From Termitomyces sp. T153 (lineage: Eukaryota; Basidiomycota; Agaricomycetes; Agaricales; Lyophyllaceae): 64,000 nucleotides of DNA. Made by a program: the position numbers and the translations under genes. The notes under the pieces are model-generated. The model made no database searches. It saw only the letters and a list, made by a program, of their open reading frames with translations, and was not told where the DNA came from. Positions 21,732 to 32,889 of this stretch are shown here, in pieces. The stretch lies in NCBI GenBank assembly GCA_018296165.2, contig JACKQL020000078.1, forward strand, positions 62,001 through 126,000, read 5' to 3'. Positions within the stretch are counted from its first letter, which is position 1. Every line of letters starts with the position of its first letter.

Positions 21732-21925
21732 CATGAGATGACTGCCCTCAGTCATTTCGTCATCATTGGTAAGCCTAGCCATGTCTGCTCCTGCTTCCCA
21801 TTGAATCCTGAAAAGTATTTCCCTTCTTATACAAAGAGTGAAAAAAATTTTCACTATCCACTTGATCAATCCTTCTGCAGCATGCTATAACAGTCCCTAC
21901 TGCACTGTCTTTTCTGTCTGACACC

Positions 21926-23252
21926 ATGACCTCAAAAGCCACTCTGACTGCCCCTCACAAGATGCCTCCTTCCAAGGTTGCCTGTCCCCAAGTGGTGATT
22001 ACTACGTCTCCTCGCCCAACCCCTGCCCCTTGTCATACGCCCTCTCCTCCCAATTTCTATAGGATGCTTCAGTGTGCTGTCAAGCGCAATGCAAACCAGG
22101 TTATTCTCACTGTCCTCCAGTGTCCCGTTTTTGTGCAGGCTGTTATTGGCATGTGCCACACTGCCAAAGCCTTCCCTGGCACACCAGCTGACCATGCTAG
22201 GTTCCTGGGATTGATTGGCTAGGTATGTCTTTCCTTAGCCCTTCCTTCTGACCCCCTGTCATATTCTTCTTTCCAGCATTTTGCCGACCAGGCCGACTTT
22301 CCCCTTATCACCAATCAGGCCGGCCTTGCTGATACGCTTTCTGACATACTGCCCCTCCTTGACCATCAAGCTGCCAATGATTCCCCTGCCATCAAGGACT
22401 TTTTCACCTTTTCCAACATGATTATCCAGCTCAAGAATAACTGTTGTGAGGCTCAACGCCAGCGAGAGCTCCAGACAGTGGGTTGTTCTTCTCTTGATTC
22501 CCCTCCTTTTCCTTATTTTCTTTGCTTCCACCAGAAACAATGCTGCAAGCACAAGGACCGTGATGTTGAGATGCTTGGTCCATCTTCTGTCAGCTCCTTG
22601 AAAAGGAAAGCTAACATAAGTGCCCCCAGCTTCTCATCTTGACCTCCTTGCTCATCATTTTGACACTCTCTCCCTCTTTCTGTCTTCCTCTCAGTCCAAG
22701 CCCGATGGGAAACCCAAACCAAAAAAGGTTAAAGTCATTCCTTTGGCTGGTACATCCCTTCTTTCTGGTGATTTCTTCCCTTTTCCTGACTCTTTGCCAA
22801 CCCATCTCAGTGAATTACAAAACTGGTAGCAAGGCCACCCTTCTTCTCTTAAGCAAGGTCAATGCTGTCCTTGAGACGATCTCTCTTGCTGATGGCGATG
22901 TGGCTATTCCTCGTGAAGATCTCAAGAAGCAACATGAGGCTGTCAAGCTGGCTGCACAACAGCAACTTCATTCGTTAGACCTCTCTTTACAGACATACAA
23001 GCTGATTACTGCACGCCTTGCTTGCCTGGACAAGGTCCTGGCCTCTGCTGATGTGGACCTTGCTGGTTTGCTACTCAACAACCTCAATGTTTCTTTTGAG
23101 GTATTATTTTTATCATCTTTTCCTATTTTGGCTCCAGTTTACCAAGCCTAGCCCCCTAGGCTGTCCTCGAGGAGTCTGATGCTGAGCTCGCCAGCCCCCC
23201 TGAAGGCAAATCTGAAGATCCCGTGGCATTTTCACCAGCTGCCACAGTGTAG
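21926..23252 (+). CDS. Antisense gene of gypsy A' (six exons)
   Basis: The gene starts about 200 bp from the 3' LTR and runs against the gypsy. Exons by splice signals and reading frame: 21,926-22,222; 22,277-22,477; 22,535-22,615; 22,695-22,749; 22,811-23,100; 23,160-23,252 (stop TAG). The product would be about 338 residues: a Pro/Thr-rich start, a helical block (NFYRMLQCAVKRN), FADQADF, a basic KRKAN plus KPKPKKVKV nuclear-signal-like stretch, then a long helical domain (NYKTGSKATLLLLSK to NVSFE) and an acidic/Ser tail. Two lesions are seen: a TAG at the last codon of exon 1, and AT for GT at the donor after 22,615. Both fit G-to-A or C-to-T change. Intron positions agree with the diverged gypsy A copy. 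Function unknown. Confidence 0.7.
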
Positions 23253-23408
23253 ACACCTCTTTTGTCTTTGCCTAGCATAAATCGTAGCACAAATTATAGT
23301 GTAAACACCACTCTCTACTTGTACAAAAATCCCTTTTTATATCCCTTATTCTGCAACCCCTATTTTAACCCATTGACTACACTCTCCCTATGCCTTACTC
23401 TGTCTCAG

Positions 23409-23959
23409 ACTGAAATTGATGGCAAGCATAAGCCTAAAAAGGTTAAGGTTACCCCTTCAGTTGGTATGCTTTTCCTTCTTTTCATTCTTTGATCTTTTTT
23501 GCTTACCATCTTCCTTAGCCAACTACAAGTCAGGCAGCAAAACTGCTCTCCTTCTTTTAGGCCAAGTCAATGCTATTCTCAAGGCTGTTTCCCTCACCAA
23601 TGGCAATGAGCCAGTACCTCATGAGAACCTCAAGAAACAATGCAAAGCAGTGAAGCTTGCTGCTCAACAACAGCTCCACCTTCCCAATTTGTCTCTACAA
23701 ACATACAAGCTCATTGTCACTAGCCTCACTTGTCTCAACAAGGTCTTGGCTTCCCCAGATGTCAATCTCACAGGTTTGCTGCTTGACGCCCTTAATGTAT
23801 CTTTTGAGGTGCATCTTTTTCCATTATTTTTACATTCCTTCACTCATCACTCACTCAGCCTCTCAGTCTACTCCCAGAGAGTCCAACATCAAGCTTGCCT
23901 CTTCCCCCATTGCTGAGCCCAAAAGTTCCTTGGAGCTTTTGTCAACCCCCACATTGTAA
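23409..23959 (+). pseudogene. Partial second copy of the gypsy A antisense gene
   Basis: Exons 23,409-23,459, 23,519-23,808 and a tail ending at TAA 23,957-23,959 repeat 5049-5600 in inverted orientation. The first three exons present in the left copy (5675-6014 and 16,636-16,863) are absent because the repeat ends inside an intron at 23,361. It lies directly downstream of the A' paralogue, giving two related genes in tandem through rearrangement. Confidence 0.75.
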
Positions 23960-24102
23960 ACACTTCCTTTGTCTCTGCCTCACTTAGCATAGTCATACTT
24001 AACCTTCTCCACTTGTAAAAAAAATCCCCTCCATATCTTTTTATTCTGTAACCCCAAATATAATGCCATTAACCCCGAAAATGTGTGATTAAGTTAAAAC
24101 AT

Positions 24103-24777
24103 TCAAACTTTTGTCAATTTTTCAGGGCTATTGTCTGACTTAACCATGTCATGGTCTAGAGGCTCATGAAGCTTCATAGATCCAAATAATAGGTCTGACA
24201 TAGCATTTATAGTAGGCCTTTGTAGTTCTTCCCTTAGCTCCTTTAACTTTTCTGGAGTAATATCTATCCATTGCTCTAGGCTCTGGGATAGCTCCAATTG
24301 TCTTCGAGCTTTGTAAGGGACTACTCTAAAAGCCGCAACTCTGGTCTGCCAAACTGACCCATCCAGTTCTGCCACAATGTAGTTACCACCCTTGGTCTTA
24401 GTAATTACCACCATTGGACCATGAAAACAGGGCAGCATTTTAGCACTGTGTGAACTTTCCGTAATCATATTTTTAACCAAGACCAAGTCCAAGGGTTTGA
24501 AGTTGAAGTCTTTAATAGAGTTCTTATGTTCTTCTGCAAACTTCAAGGCCCATTGGAGTTTGTCCTTCCCAACCCTTTCTCTCATCTCTTCTATATGTTG
24601 GTGGTGCTTAGCTAAGGCCCTAGCACGATAACCAATCAACTCTTCTGTAGATAATGACCCTTCTGGTAATTCTATTAACCAGGTAACCTCTACCAAGTCC
24701 AAAGGTAGAGTTGGATGAGCTCCAGTGACCATGAAGTATGGTGAACATCCAAATCTCTGCTGGATAAATGCAATCAC
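24103..24777 (-). pseudogene. pol: Gypsy A integrase C-terminal domain, inverted copy
   Basis: Identical to the 4231-4905 frame. The stop lies at 24,103. No chromodomain. Confidence 0.8.
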
Positions 24778-24799
24778 TCCACATTACATGGAAGAAGAA

Positions 24800-25812
24800 C
24801 TAAAACCATTTAGTGCGATCCTCACAAGCTTTGAATAAAGCTTGCCTGACATCCCAATGTGGTCTTTCAATTTTGCCATTAGCTTGAGAGTTGTATGGAG
24901 AGATGGCAATGCCTCTGATTCCATATTTATTCTCTATCCAAGCTGTGACCTTTTTGAATTGTCCAGCATTATCAGTGATGATTTCTGCAATGCAACCCCA
25001 GCGACAAATTATATCCTCAAACAACCATTGACCAATTGTTTTGTGGTTCTCCTTGTGCAGAGGCCTCCCCTCCATCCATGAAGACAATGCACACCTACCA
25101 TGGACAATATACTTGCAGCCATTTGAAGCTGGAGTCATGTGCATGGTATCAATGTGAATTGTTTGGAAGATAGAGGGTGTATAGGTCACTGTGGGAGCTC
25201 TATTTACAACTGTCTTCTGACATATCTGACAGTTGTGGCAAGTCCCAACATACCACTGTACATCTCCATCAACTCCTGGCCACCAAAATTGTTCTTGTAT
25301 TAACATTTTGGCTGCATAAGTTCCTCTATGCCCCAAGGCATAATGGGCTGATTTAAGCATGAACATTCACCTATCAATATTGACTACTAGCTTATGCCTG
25401 GCCTCATGATTGCGCTTGTACAGTCTCCCCTTTTGATCAAAGAAGAACTGTCTTGCAAACCTCTTGAACTTGTCTGGGTCCCAACCCTTCAAACTTTCAG
25501 GTTCTTTGCTTGGGTCTTGTAGCCAGCTTTGTACAATTGGTAGCAAGCCATCCCACTGTTCACTCTCACCACCCTTTCTATGTTCTAAGTAGGCCTGTAA
25601 GTCTGCTTCCTTTTCTTCCTCAGTACCTCCTGTGGGTAATAGAGGCTGAGAGAGAGAGATTCTACTGCAACAGGATCTATTCTAGATGTCTGCTGCTGAC
25701 TTAGAACTGCCTTCCTATATTCCACCTCTTGAGACCTTGCTCTATCAAGTTCTTGTTCAAAGTCTGATACTTCAGTGGCTACTGCATGTAGATAGCCACC
25801 TCTAGTGTCAAT
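24800..25812 (-). pseudogene. pol: Gypsy A integrase zinc domain and core, inverted copy
   Basis: Mirror of 3196-4208. The open part is 24,800-25,366 with the HHCC zinc residues and the D, D, E catalytic residues intact. Plus-strand frames here (for example 24,842-25,081) are shadows. Confidence 0.85.
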
Positions 25813-26568
25813 TCAATCTGCAAACTCTTCAAGTGCTAAGGGTTCCCAATCCTCCCATCCTGGTTCATTGTTGGTTTTAGCTGGATATTCAAAGTGCATA
25901 GTCTTTGGGTTGTCCACCAACTCTGGGTTAACAGGTGGGTACTCCTCATCTCCTAGCTGCTTGAGCCTCCTAGACAGGCCATCAACACTAAAGGTCTTTC
26001 CTGGCACATGCCTCCAAGTAAAATGACAGAGTAGGACATCCTCAATCCATCTCATGATGGTGGCATTAGGTCCTACTCCAGGATTGCTTGGCATTCCCTT
26101 CAAAGACTTGGCAGCTGTCTCCACCACAAGCTTCCTACAACCAACCAGCCAATACTTATTAGCTTGCAAGGCTTTCATCAAACCAGAGAGTACTCTTTGA
26201 GCTTGTGAGAACCTTGCCTCCCTCTCATTCAAAGTGATGGATCCTAGCTTAGCACAAGTGTGTTGCTTAGGATTATCTGGAGCTTCCTGGAATATTCCAA
26301 AGCCAACTGCCATCCAAGAAGTGTTAACTGATAAGACCACTGCCCCTCCTGACTCATAGTCAAGTGGTTTTAGGGGTGCACTTTCAGCTAGCAACTTCTT
26401 CAACTGGGCTATTGCTGACTGCTGTTTCTCACTCCAAACAAATGGTGTGTGGTTTTGAGTCAATTTGTTGATGGGTGCAGCCACTTTGGCATAGTCTTTA
26501 ATGAACATCCTAAAGGTACCACAAGTACCTAGGAAAGCTCTGACATCTGACTTGTCCTGGCAATCACC
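25813..26568 (-). pseudogene. pol: Gypsy A RNase H, inverted copy
   Basis: Mirror of 2440-3195, open from 26,508 to 25,813, with the same Asn at the first catalytic position. Confidence 0.75.
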
Positions 26569-28042
26569 TCATCCCATAACAATGGCCAACTGCTTGGTCT
26601 CAGGTTTCTGTCCCTCATAGGAACACCTGTGTCCAACCACTACAATCTCATCTGCACAGACTACTGACTTCTTCCCAGAGAAAGTCCCTCCAGCATATTT
26701 GACTCTTTGTAACACTCTGTTTACATTCTGCAGATGTTCCCATACAAATCTCCTAATGCCTGGATTTTCTGGGATAATCTCATAGCCTCCATCTGGCAAC
26801 TCATACCTGTGAGGTGGACCTCTGATTGGCACATCATCAATATATGGCCAAGTTACATGAGGTATCTCATCTTTCAAGATGAAGGCAATGTCATCATAAA
26901 AGATTGGTACTGAATTTGTCCAGCCCATTAGCAGGGTACCAACCTTAGAGCACCAAAGGGTGTCTGAAAGGTGGTATAGTCCCTGGACTTCACATCCAAC
27001 ACTCTCTCATCATATCCCACATACAAGTCAAAGATCCCTCCACAAGCCCTGCCAGCAAAATGACTAGCTAATTCTTCAGTTGCTGGTGGCAATCCAGAAT
27101 GTGCTATGGTCACTTTGTTTAAAGGTTCCAAGCTGTGAACTATCCTCAAACTCTCACCATCCTTCTTCAATACTGTGAACCACTGGGATCTGTATGAAGA
27201 GTTGGATGGCTCATACACACTGCCTCAATTTTCTGTTTTATCATCTGGCAGATTTCTTCTCTGAGTCCAGGAGCAATGGGAATGTTCTTCAATACCCAGG
27301 AGGTGTGAAGAATTACTGGCATTACTACAGGAGGGAAGAATTCCTCCTTGGGCCTACCTCTTTGAGAATCATCCCATGCAAAAGCCTCATTCTGCAGCAT
27401 CATTAGGTGATGTACTGCCTTCATCTCTTCTGGCCACAAGAAACCATCCTCATGTACTGGGTCAATGATTTCCTTGCACTCACCAGTGTACCTCCCTGTG
27501 GGTTTGAAATCAGGTGGATTTGGGTCCAATTTTGGCATGTCTGCTAGTGGATCTCTAGTAATACACCTTTCAATTCTAAACTCCTCAGGAGAGGTCCCTA
27601 GTACAGGTTTCACCTTCCTAGCAACAGGTTTGTATTTCTTAGAAAATACTTGTGCAGTTTCCCCCACACCTGCTTCTAACTCTAGGCTTTCCTGCTGTAC
27701 TAAGATCTCCTCCAACTTCTCTGGTATCTGACACAGCTGCCCATCTAGATAGGCTGCTAATGTCTTCTCATCTCTTCCTCCCACATCTCCCTCTGCAGCA
27801 AAGGCCTGCAGATACACATATCTCAACTCTTGGTTCTTGAATCCACTATGATTTATAGTGTATCCAGTCACCACTACTTCACCATTCTCCTTCTCTCCAA
27901 TCATTACTGCCACCTCTCCCTGGTCACTGACCAGATCATTGAGATTGAGAATTTTGGATCACTATCTCCTCCAACACCTGCCTTTGGCACCTTCCCTCTT
28001 TGAAGAGTGGGCAGGGCTGTCCAGCAACCAGTATTAGGATCT
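26569..28042 (-). pseudogene. pol: Gypsy A reverse transcriptase, inverted copy
   Basis: Mirror of 967-2439 in three frames: 27,913-27,167, 27,218-26,928 and 26,928-26,569. YIDD lies at 26,833-26,844. The same two frameshifts as in the left arm are present, so both arms descend from one already damaged copy. Confidence 0.8.
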
Positions 28043-28057
28043 CTGATAGTTATGATG

Positions 28058-29000
28058 ATGATGATGATGATGATGATACATTTTTGTTTATCTTAAAGGC
28101 TTATTTTACACATGACCTTCATGTCCTAAGCCCTGCAGTACGTAATGGGGGTGGTAATTACGGACACTCCAACTAGTTCTCCAGCCCGATCCCTTTTCAG
28201 CTGATGCTGGTTACGCCTCGTAGCCACTTTACTACAATTTGACTTTTTGTCGGAGTTCATACTACTTCCCACACCTAAGTCCCACTGACCATCTGCCACT
28301 AACGTGCCCTCCCAATTTCTAAACCCAGCTGTACTCGGCAATGCTTGGTCGGAGTTGATTGGTGTAGGGCGGTAACCCTTTTAGCCAGCTCAAGCCTCCC
28401 TCTAGTCAATCCAAACTCAGGGTAGTCACGACTCCACCCTCCCCACGCCCAGACGCTACTTTCGGAAGAACGATCCCGAGATTTGGAACCCGCGATGGAA
28501 TAGCCCAGTGAACCACCATGTAACAGACGTGCCGCACCTTTTCGGCTGGGCACCTGATCAAACCGGCAGCCTCGGCTTTAAACCACACCAGACCATCCGA
28601 TGGACCACACAGTACTTTGGCAGCCTGATCGAACTATTGACTCCTATCCTCACGCCTACCCATGCCACAACCCGCTTGGTCAGCGAAGGCCTAGACCCTC
28701 TCCCAAATCCATCACACCGGGGAAATTTTTCTTTTTCTGATCCGTCACGAGCGTGGTGGTCACATTGCCTCATTGAACCACGTGCTGATTGCTTGGTCCT
28801 GGTCGGCCTGCACTACAAAGCCTGGCTAGTCAAGCACATGCGGGCGGAGGCTTTCCGGCGGCGTTGAAATAACCCACATGGTGTCTAAGGTGTTTTCCAC
28901 ACAGGCGCACACAGCCAGAGTTGAAACCCCGACCTTGCACTTGCAGATCATGTGACCCACTTTGGGACGCGATGGTGCCATCTGAGCCACCGCACCCCCT
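28058..29000 (-). mobile_element. SINE-like retroposon, inverted copy with both target duplications
   Basis: Mirror of 8-950. TCTGATAGTTATGATG at 28,042-28,057 and 29,001-29,016 flanks the element (16-bp target duplication), and the (GAT)n complement of the tail lies next to the first copy. The insertion cuts gypsy A between the protease end (29,001-29,081) and the RT connector (28,042 downward). Confidence 0.75.
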
Positions 29001-29842
29001 TCTGATAGTTATGATGGCACTGCCATCTTGAAGATTTTGTATGTTGCTTTCTGTTAGTGTGTCAAAAGGACAACCCAACAAGACAGTATAAGCTGGCTTG
29101 ACAAAGATATGTACTTATAAATAAATAGTGAAGCCTTCAGCAAAAGTAAATGGCACATTTTTGGCTAAACCAACTGATGTATTCACTTGACTGTTGGCAC
29201 TCTCCATCCTTAAGCATATGTCTGGATCACAAGTCAATCCTAAACAAAGTGCCTCTTCTTAGTGCCACACAGACTGTCTGAGAACCACTATCTAGAATTG
29301 TTTCTACTTGCCCCCTCTAATTGACAATGGGGTTCAAGGATCTCAACACTTGCACATCTCTAGCCACACTACACCACTACTGGCTTTTCTCCTGGAGGGA
29401 TATTTTCCAAGAAAGTGGCTACACAATCCTGATGCACTACTGCACCAGTAGGCAAATCATCCTGTGTCCCATCTGCAATGAAATAGGTTGCCATTGGTAG
29501 GTCATTGACATATACTTTGTCAGGTGGTTTCTTCTTCCTTACAGTCTGCTGTTGAACTGCTACTCTTGGGATATTGGGATCCCTAGACTGAGTCCCTAAT
29601 TTGAGAGTCAATTTTTGTATCATTGCCTCTCTTAATCCAGGAGCCACATCTAACAGTTCTCCGGTACTGAAAGCTACAGTAGCCTCCCAGAGCTTAGCAA
29701 TGGTCCTATCCCACTCCTTCCTCCTTGTTCCTATTAAGGAACTTTTAACAGTGTCCTGCACTAGCAAGTCTGGTCCCTTATTGAGGGCTGGAACCTTCTC
29801 AAAAGGTAGGTCCAGTTTTGGTGCAACTCTAGGTAGAATCAC
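29001..29842 (-). pseudogene. pol: Gypsy A pol N-terminal part with protease
   Basis: Open frame 29,842-29,369 holds a conserved-looking N-terminal pol segment (PPDKVYVNDLPMATYFIADG) ending at a stop after GEKPVVV. Downstream on the same strand the protease active site reads ILDSGSQ (DSGSQ at 29,278-29,292), and further on LGCPFDTLTES (about 29,046-29,078) is the typical C-terminal strand of retropepsins. Unlike element B, the catalytic Asp is intact. The left counterpart of this stretch lies outside the window. Confidence 0.75.
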
Positions 29843-30301
29843 CAGAGTTAGCTTTTCTTTTCAGGGTTTTTCAGGAGTTCTCTCTGGCAATGAGGATACT
29901 CCTGGTTGAGATGCCTCTTTCCTAATTGCCTTCATTGAGTTATTTAAAAATCCTTAGAGGAAGATTCCTGTCCTTCAGGACTAACTGTGTTCCTTGTGTT
30001 GACTAACACACTGAGCATCTCAGCCATTTTATTGAAACCTTTCTCCAAGTCCCCCAAGTGTCTGACTCATGTGTTCTAGCATGTCATCCCTTGTGTCTCT
30101 AGCAGAGTCTACATAGGTAGAGTAAGTGACTGTCTCTAGAGGGTCATCTTCTGGCCATCCAAAGTACATGTTTACTTGCTTATCATGTACTTATGCTAGT
30201 CTAGCATAAGGAGATATACTAGCAGGATCCTTAGGTAAAGGAGCACCATTAGGTAGTGTGGCTCACCCTTCCAATAGGATGATCATCTTGCACCATTTGC
30301 G
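29843..30301 (-). pseudogene. gag: Gypsy A gag/pol linker
   Basis: Broken frames. On the minus strand DDPLETVTYSTYVDSARDTR and DMLEHMSQTLGGLGE are readable near 30,030-30,160, and DDHPIGRVSH is near 30,270. They continue the element between gag and protease. No zinc knuckle was found. Confidence 0.5.
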
Positions 30302-32264
30302 CTCTCACTCTCAATCTCTGATCCCAATGAGACCTTCAGCTGACAAATGCTCCAAATCCATGCCATTTGGTATTCTGAGCAGCAGTGAGATGTGGAATAC
30401 TGTTGTGGCCTATAATTGGGACAGCTGGAGGAAAGAAAACAGATTTGGAAGAGACTATCAGGAGTAAGAGGTGAGATATGAGATATGAGAGGTGAAACAA
30501 CCAGAAAGAGACTTACACAAAGAAGCAAGTGAAATGCGAGGTAAGTCTCACTGAGAACATAATGAGGGTCAATGTAGGATTATAGTCAGCAGCAAAATAT
30601 GACCTCAGGACCTAGTCCACTGACATGGCTCCAGAGTAAGGAAGAAGGGTACTAAAGAGTGCAGAGTCCTGTAGGGAAATATTACACTTACTTCTAGTAT
30701 GATGACAACCCATGACATACAAAATAAAATCAGCAAGAAACACCTCTTGCAGTTCTGAATGTGCAGTGGAGGGCAAGGAAATCGAGTGCAGACAGACTGG
30801 TATGTTGGATTCAAATGGTCCAGTACAGAAGAACGTAAAATGTCTGTAGGATTGATAGCTATAACCAAGTAAAATAGGTACTCACAGTTGGAAGTATATT
30901 ATGCACAAGAAGACAGATGAAAGTTTGTGGCACATCAGATCTCTCCTGTGGCATCCAGCTATACACAGACTCATCAGAGAAGACATTTGCAATGGGACTA
31001 CAGTTTGGGTCATTCTCCTCTGCAGACTCAGATACTCAAACAGCATAGACAGCCAGGGCATCTACCAAGAGTTAAGATCTAAGACGTCAAGGATATACAA
31101 CAGTTTGATTGACTGGCATTGGTGGTCATCTACATTTTTGCTTACAATTTCGGTGCATGCCCTGTCCATCATGGAATTTTCTAACTACACATCAACAGAT
31201 CTTATTAAAGTCATACCTTGAAATAGTAGTAGTTGCCATATTGCCACAGGTCAGAAAGTTTGCAAGAAAGAGATGTGTAATGACTGCTTTGCTTATCAGG
31301 ATCATATAGCACAATGGGTCAAAGTGGCTGCATACTGAGAGTGGACAGGCAGAATCCTCTTGTTGGAAGATATGTTAACAATACCCAGTGTCCTTCAAAT
31401 ACAACCTATGCATGGGTGTCATTAATCATAGTCTAGGTTAGTAGGCCAATTAGCTAATGCAGTAAGCTGAGAGTTAAGAAGGAAGTTCACCCAGTTTATC
31501 TCCAAATTTATAAAGGAAAGGTGGAGTTGGATAAATCATCCTATAATGTACTTGAGAAGGTGGCAGTGGATAAGGCAGCAGATAATAATAGCAGACTTGT
31601 ACTTTTGGGAAGTAGTAATGGGGTAGTATAGTCCAAGTAGGGGGCTTAAACAAGTTAAACCTATGTGGTACAGGTGTGGCATAAGGTGTCCAATGAGGTG
31701 GCAATGAATGCGGCGGCCAATATAGAACCCAATAATGGACCTGAGGTGATTGATAGGGTGGCAGATAGAGTGGTGAATAAGGTGGACAAGGCATCAGACA
31801 ATATACTGGTGGGTAGCAGCTGTAGTAACCCTCCATATATCTCATCTGGCACTTGCCAGATGGTGCAAATGGGTACGTTCTCAAAAGACTTGGGCATCCA
31901 TCAGAGTTTACTTTATATTCTGGCAATTAGTTGCCAACCATGGATGTAAATTCCAGCCCTTAACTACCAATACTGGCAAACTGTGGACTGCATTCTAAGG
32001 ATGTAAATCAGAAGTCAAAAGTCTATTCTTAACCTGTTTGCATTACCATATATGTGATTCAACTTGTTAGTTTCATTGTCATGTCTTTTTCACATTATTG
32101 GCCACAAGGCTACTACTACTGAGTCTAAAATGGACAAGGGATGCAGATGGAAAACATGAAGATTGGAAGGATCTCTCCTTGAACCTAGCTTCCCTTTTCA
32201 AATGCATGGATTACATGCCTGATGTTTCTAGCAGACAAAGTTGTTCATTAATGCCCTAAAGGTA
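30302..32264 (-). other. Gypsy A region between gag and pol, unassigned
   Basis: This stretch (and its mirror 38,128-40,090) carries a Pro/Tyr-rich frame at 31,926-31,474 (PEYKVNSDGCPSLLRTYPFA, then runs of PP and Y) that may be the C-terminal half of gag. Further frames have no recognisable domain. Intron-like signals (GTAAGT..CAG, mirror copy near 39,699-39,722) are present. I cannot say whether all of it belongs to the element. Confidence 0.4.
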
Positions 32265-32766
32265 CTAGATCATGTACTCCATGGATTTTACCTCAAATTT
32301 CCACTTCTTTGTTTCCAAGCCATTCTGCATCTCACATCCCATGATCTCTTCTACTTCTGATAGGTCATATTTGTTGTCCTTGTGCCTATTTCTAGCAGGG
32401 TCTTTGTAGTGGCCATATCTACTGATCAACCTCTCCTCAATCACATCTCCAGAAGCTAGTGGAAAGCATTCCAGGAATTTGTTTACCAGAGACTCATTCC
32501 CAGTGACATTAGCCAACTTCTTAGCCTCAGCTCTAAATTTTCTTATGAGAGAATGGATTTCTGTAGTATCATTCCTACTAAGTCTGGCATGTTCTCTGCA
32601 GATTCTGTCCAGGTTTGCAACACTACCTGTGTCATCCACTGCTTCTGGATAGGACTCCTTGATCTCTTTTTCAAAAGCAGACCAAGTATAGTCATCTCCA
32701 AAGGAATCAAAGCCCAGCCATTCCTGTTCAGTCTGAGCATCCACATACTCTAAGATTCTCTTTTTC
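32265..32766 (-). pseudogene. gag: Gypsy A gag, N-terminally truncated
   Basis: 167 residues identical to the C-terminal part of the gag at 37,477-38,127 (KKRILEYVDAQTEQEW onward). The first 49 residues are lost at the inverted-repeat boundary 32,766. Confidence 0.8.
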
Positions 32767-32889
32767 AATCATGCCCCAGAGCACAACAATGTTGACTTCA
32801 TTCTGCATGAGATGCCCAGCATGAGCCTCAACAAATTGCTTTGTCCATGCAGAATGAAGTCAACATTGTTGTGCTCTGGGGCATGATTG
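32766..32889. repeat. Fold-back hairpin (43-bp perfect stem)
   Basis: 32,766-32,808 is the exact reverse complement of 32,847-32,889 with a 38-nt loop. The right arm is the start of the gene at 32,847. The left arm abuts the end of inverted repeat 2 at the same base, 32,766. Confidence 0.92.

Larger units (their letters stand above)
23361..29007. repeat. Inverted repeat 1, right arm (pairs with 1-5647)
   Basis: Reverse complement of 1-5647, apparently without differences in the stretches compared. At 23,361 the arm joins the 3' flank of the A' antisense gene, with TATTTTAACCC at the junction. Beyond 29,007 gypsy A continues without a break, so the arm probably extends further to the left of the window on the other side. 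Confidence 0.95.
30302..32766. repeat. Inverted repeat 2, left arm (pairs with 37,626-40,090)
   Basis: Position i pairs with 70,392 minus i, with identical translations in both arms. The outer end is sharp at 30,302/40,090, with a further 8-bp match GCAAATGG just beyond. The inner end at 32,766/37,626 coincides with the start of a fold-back hairpin. Confidence 0.95.

Noticed and set aside
1..29007. Inverted repeat 1 as terminal repeats of a 29-kb DNA transposon
   Set aside because: The arms end inside gypsy coding sequence and introns, the outer end is not at a transposon-like terminus, and gypsy A continues beyond 29,007.
30901..31221. A gene at 30,901-31,221 (mirror 39,171-39,491)
   Set aside because: The frame has no recognisable domain and lies opposite to the gypsy A direction with intron-like signals on the other strand. 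Left unassigned.
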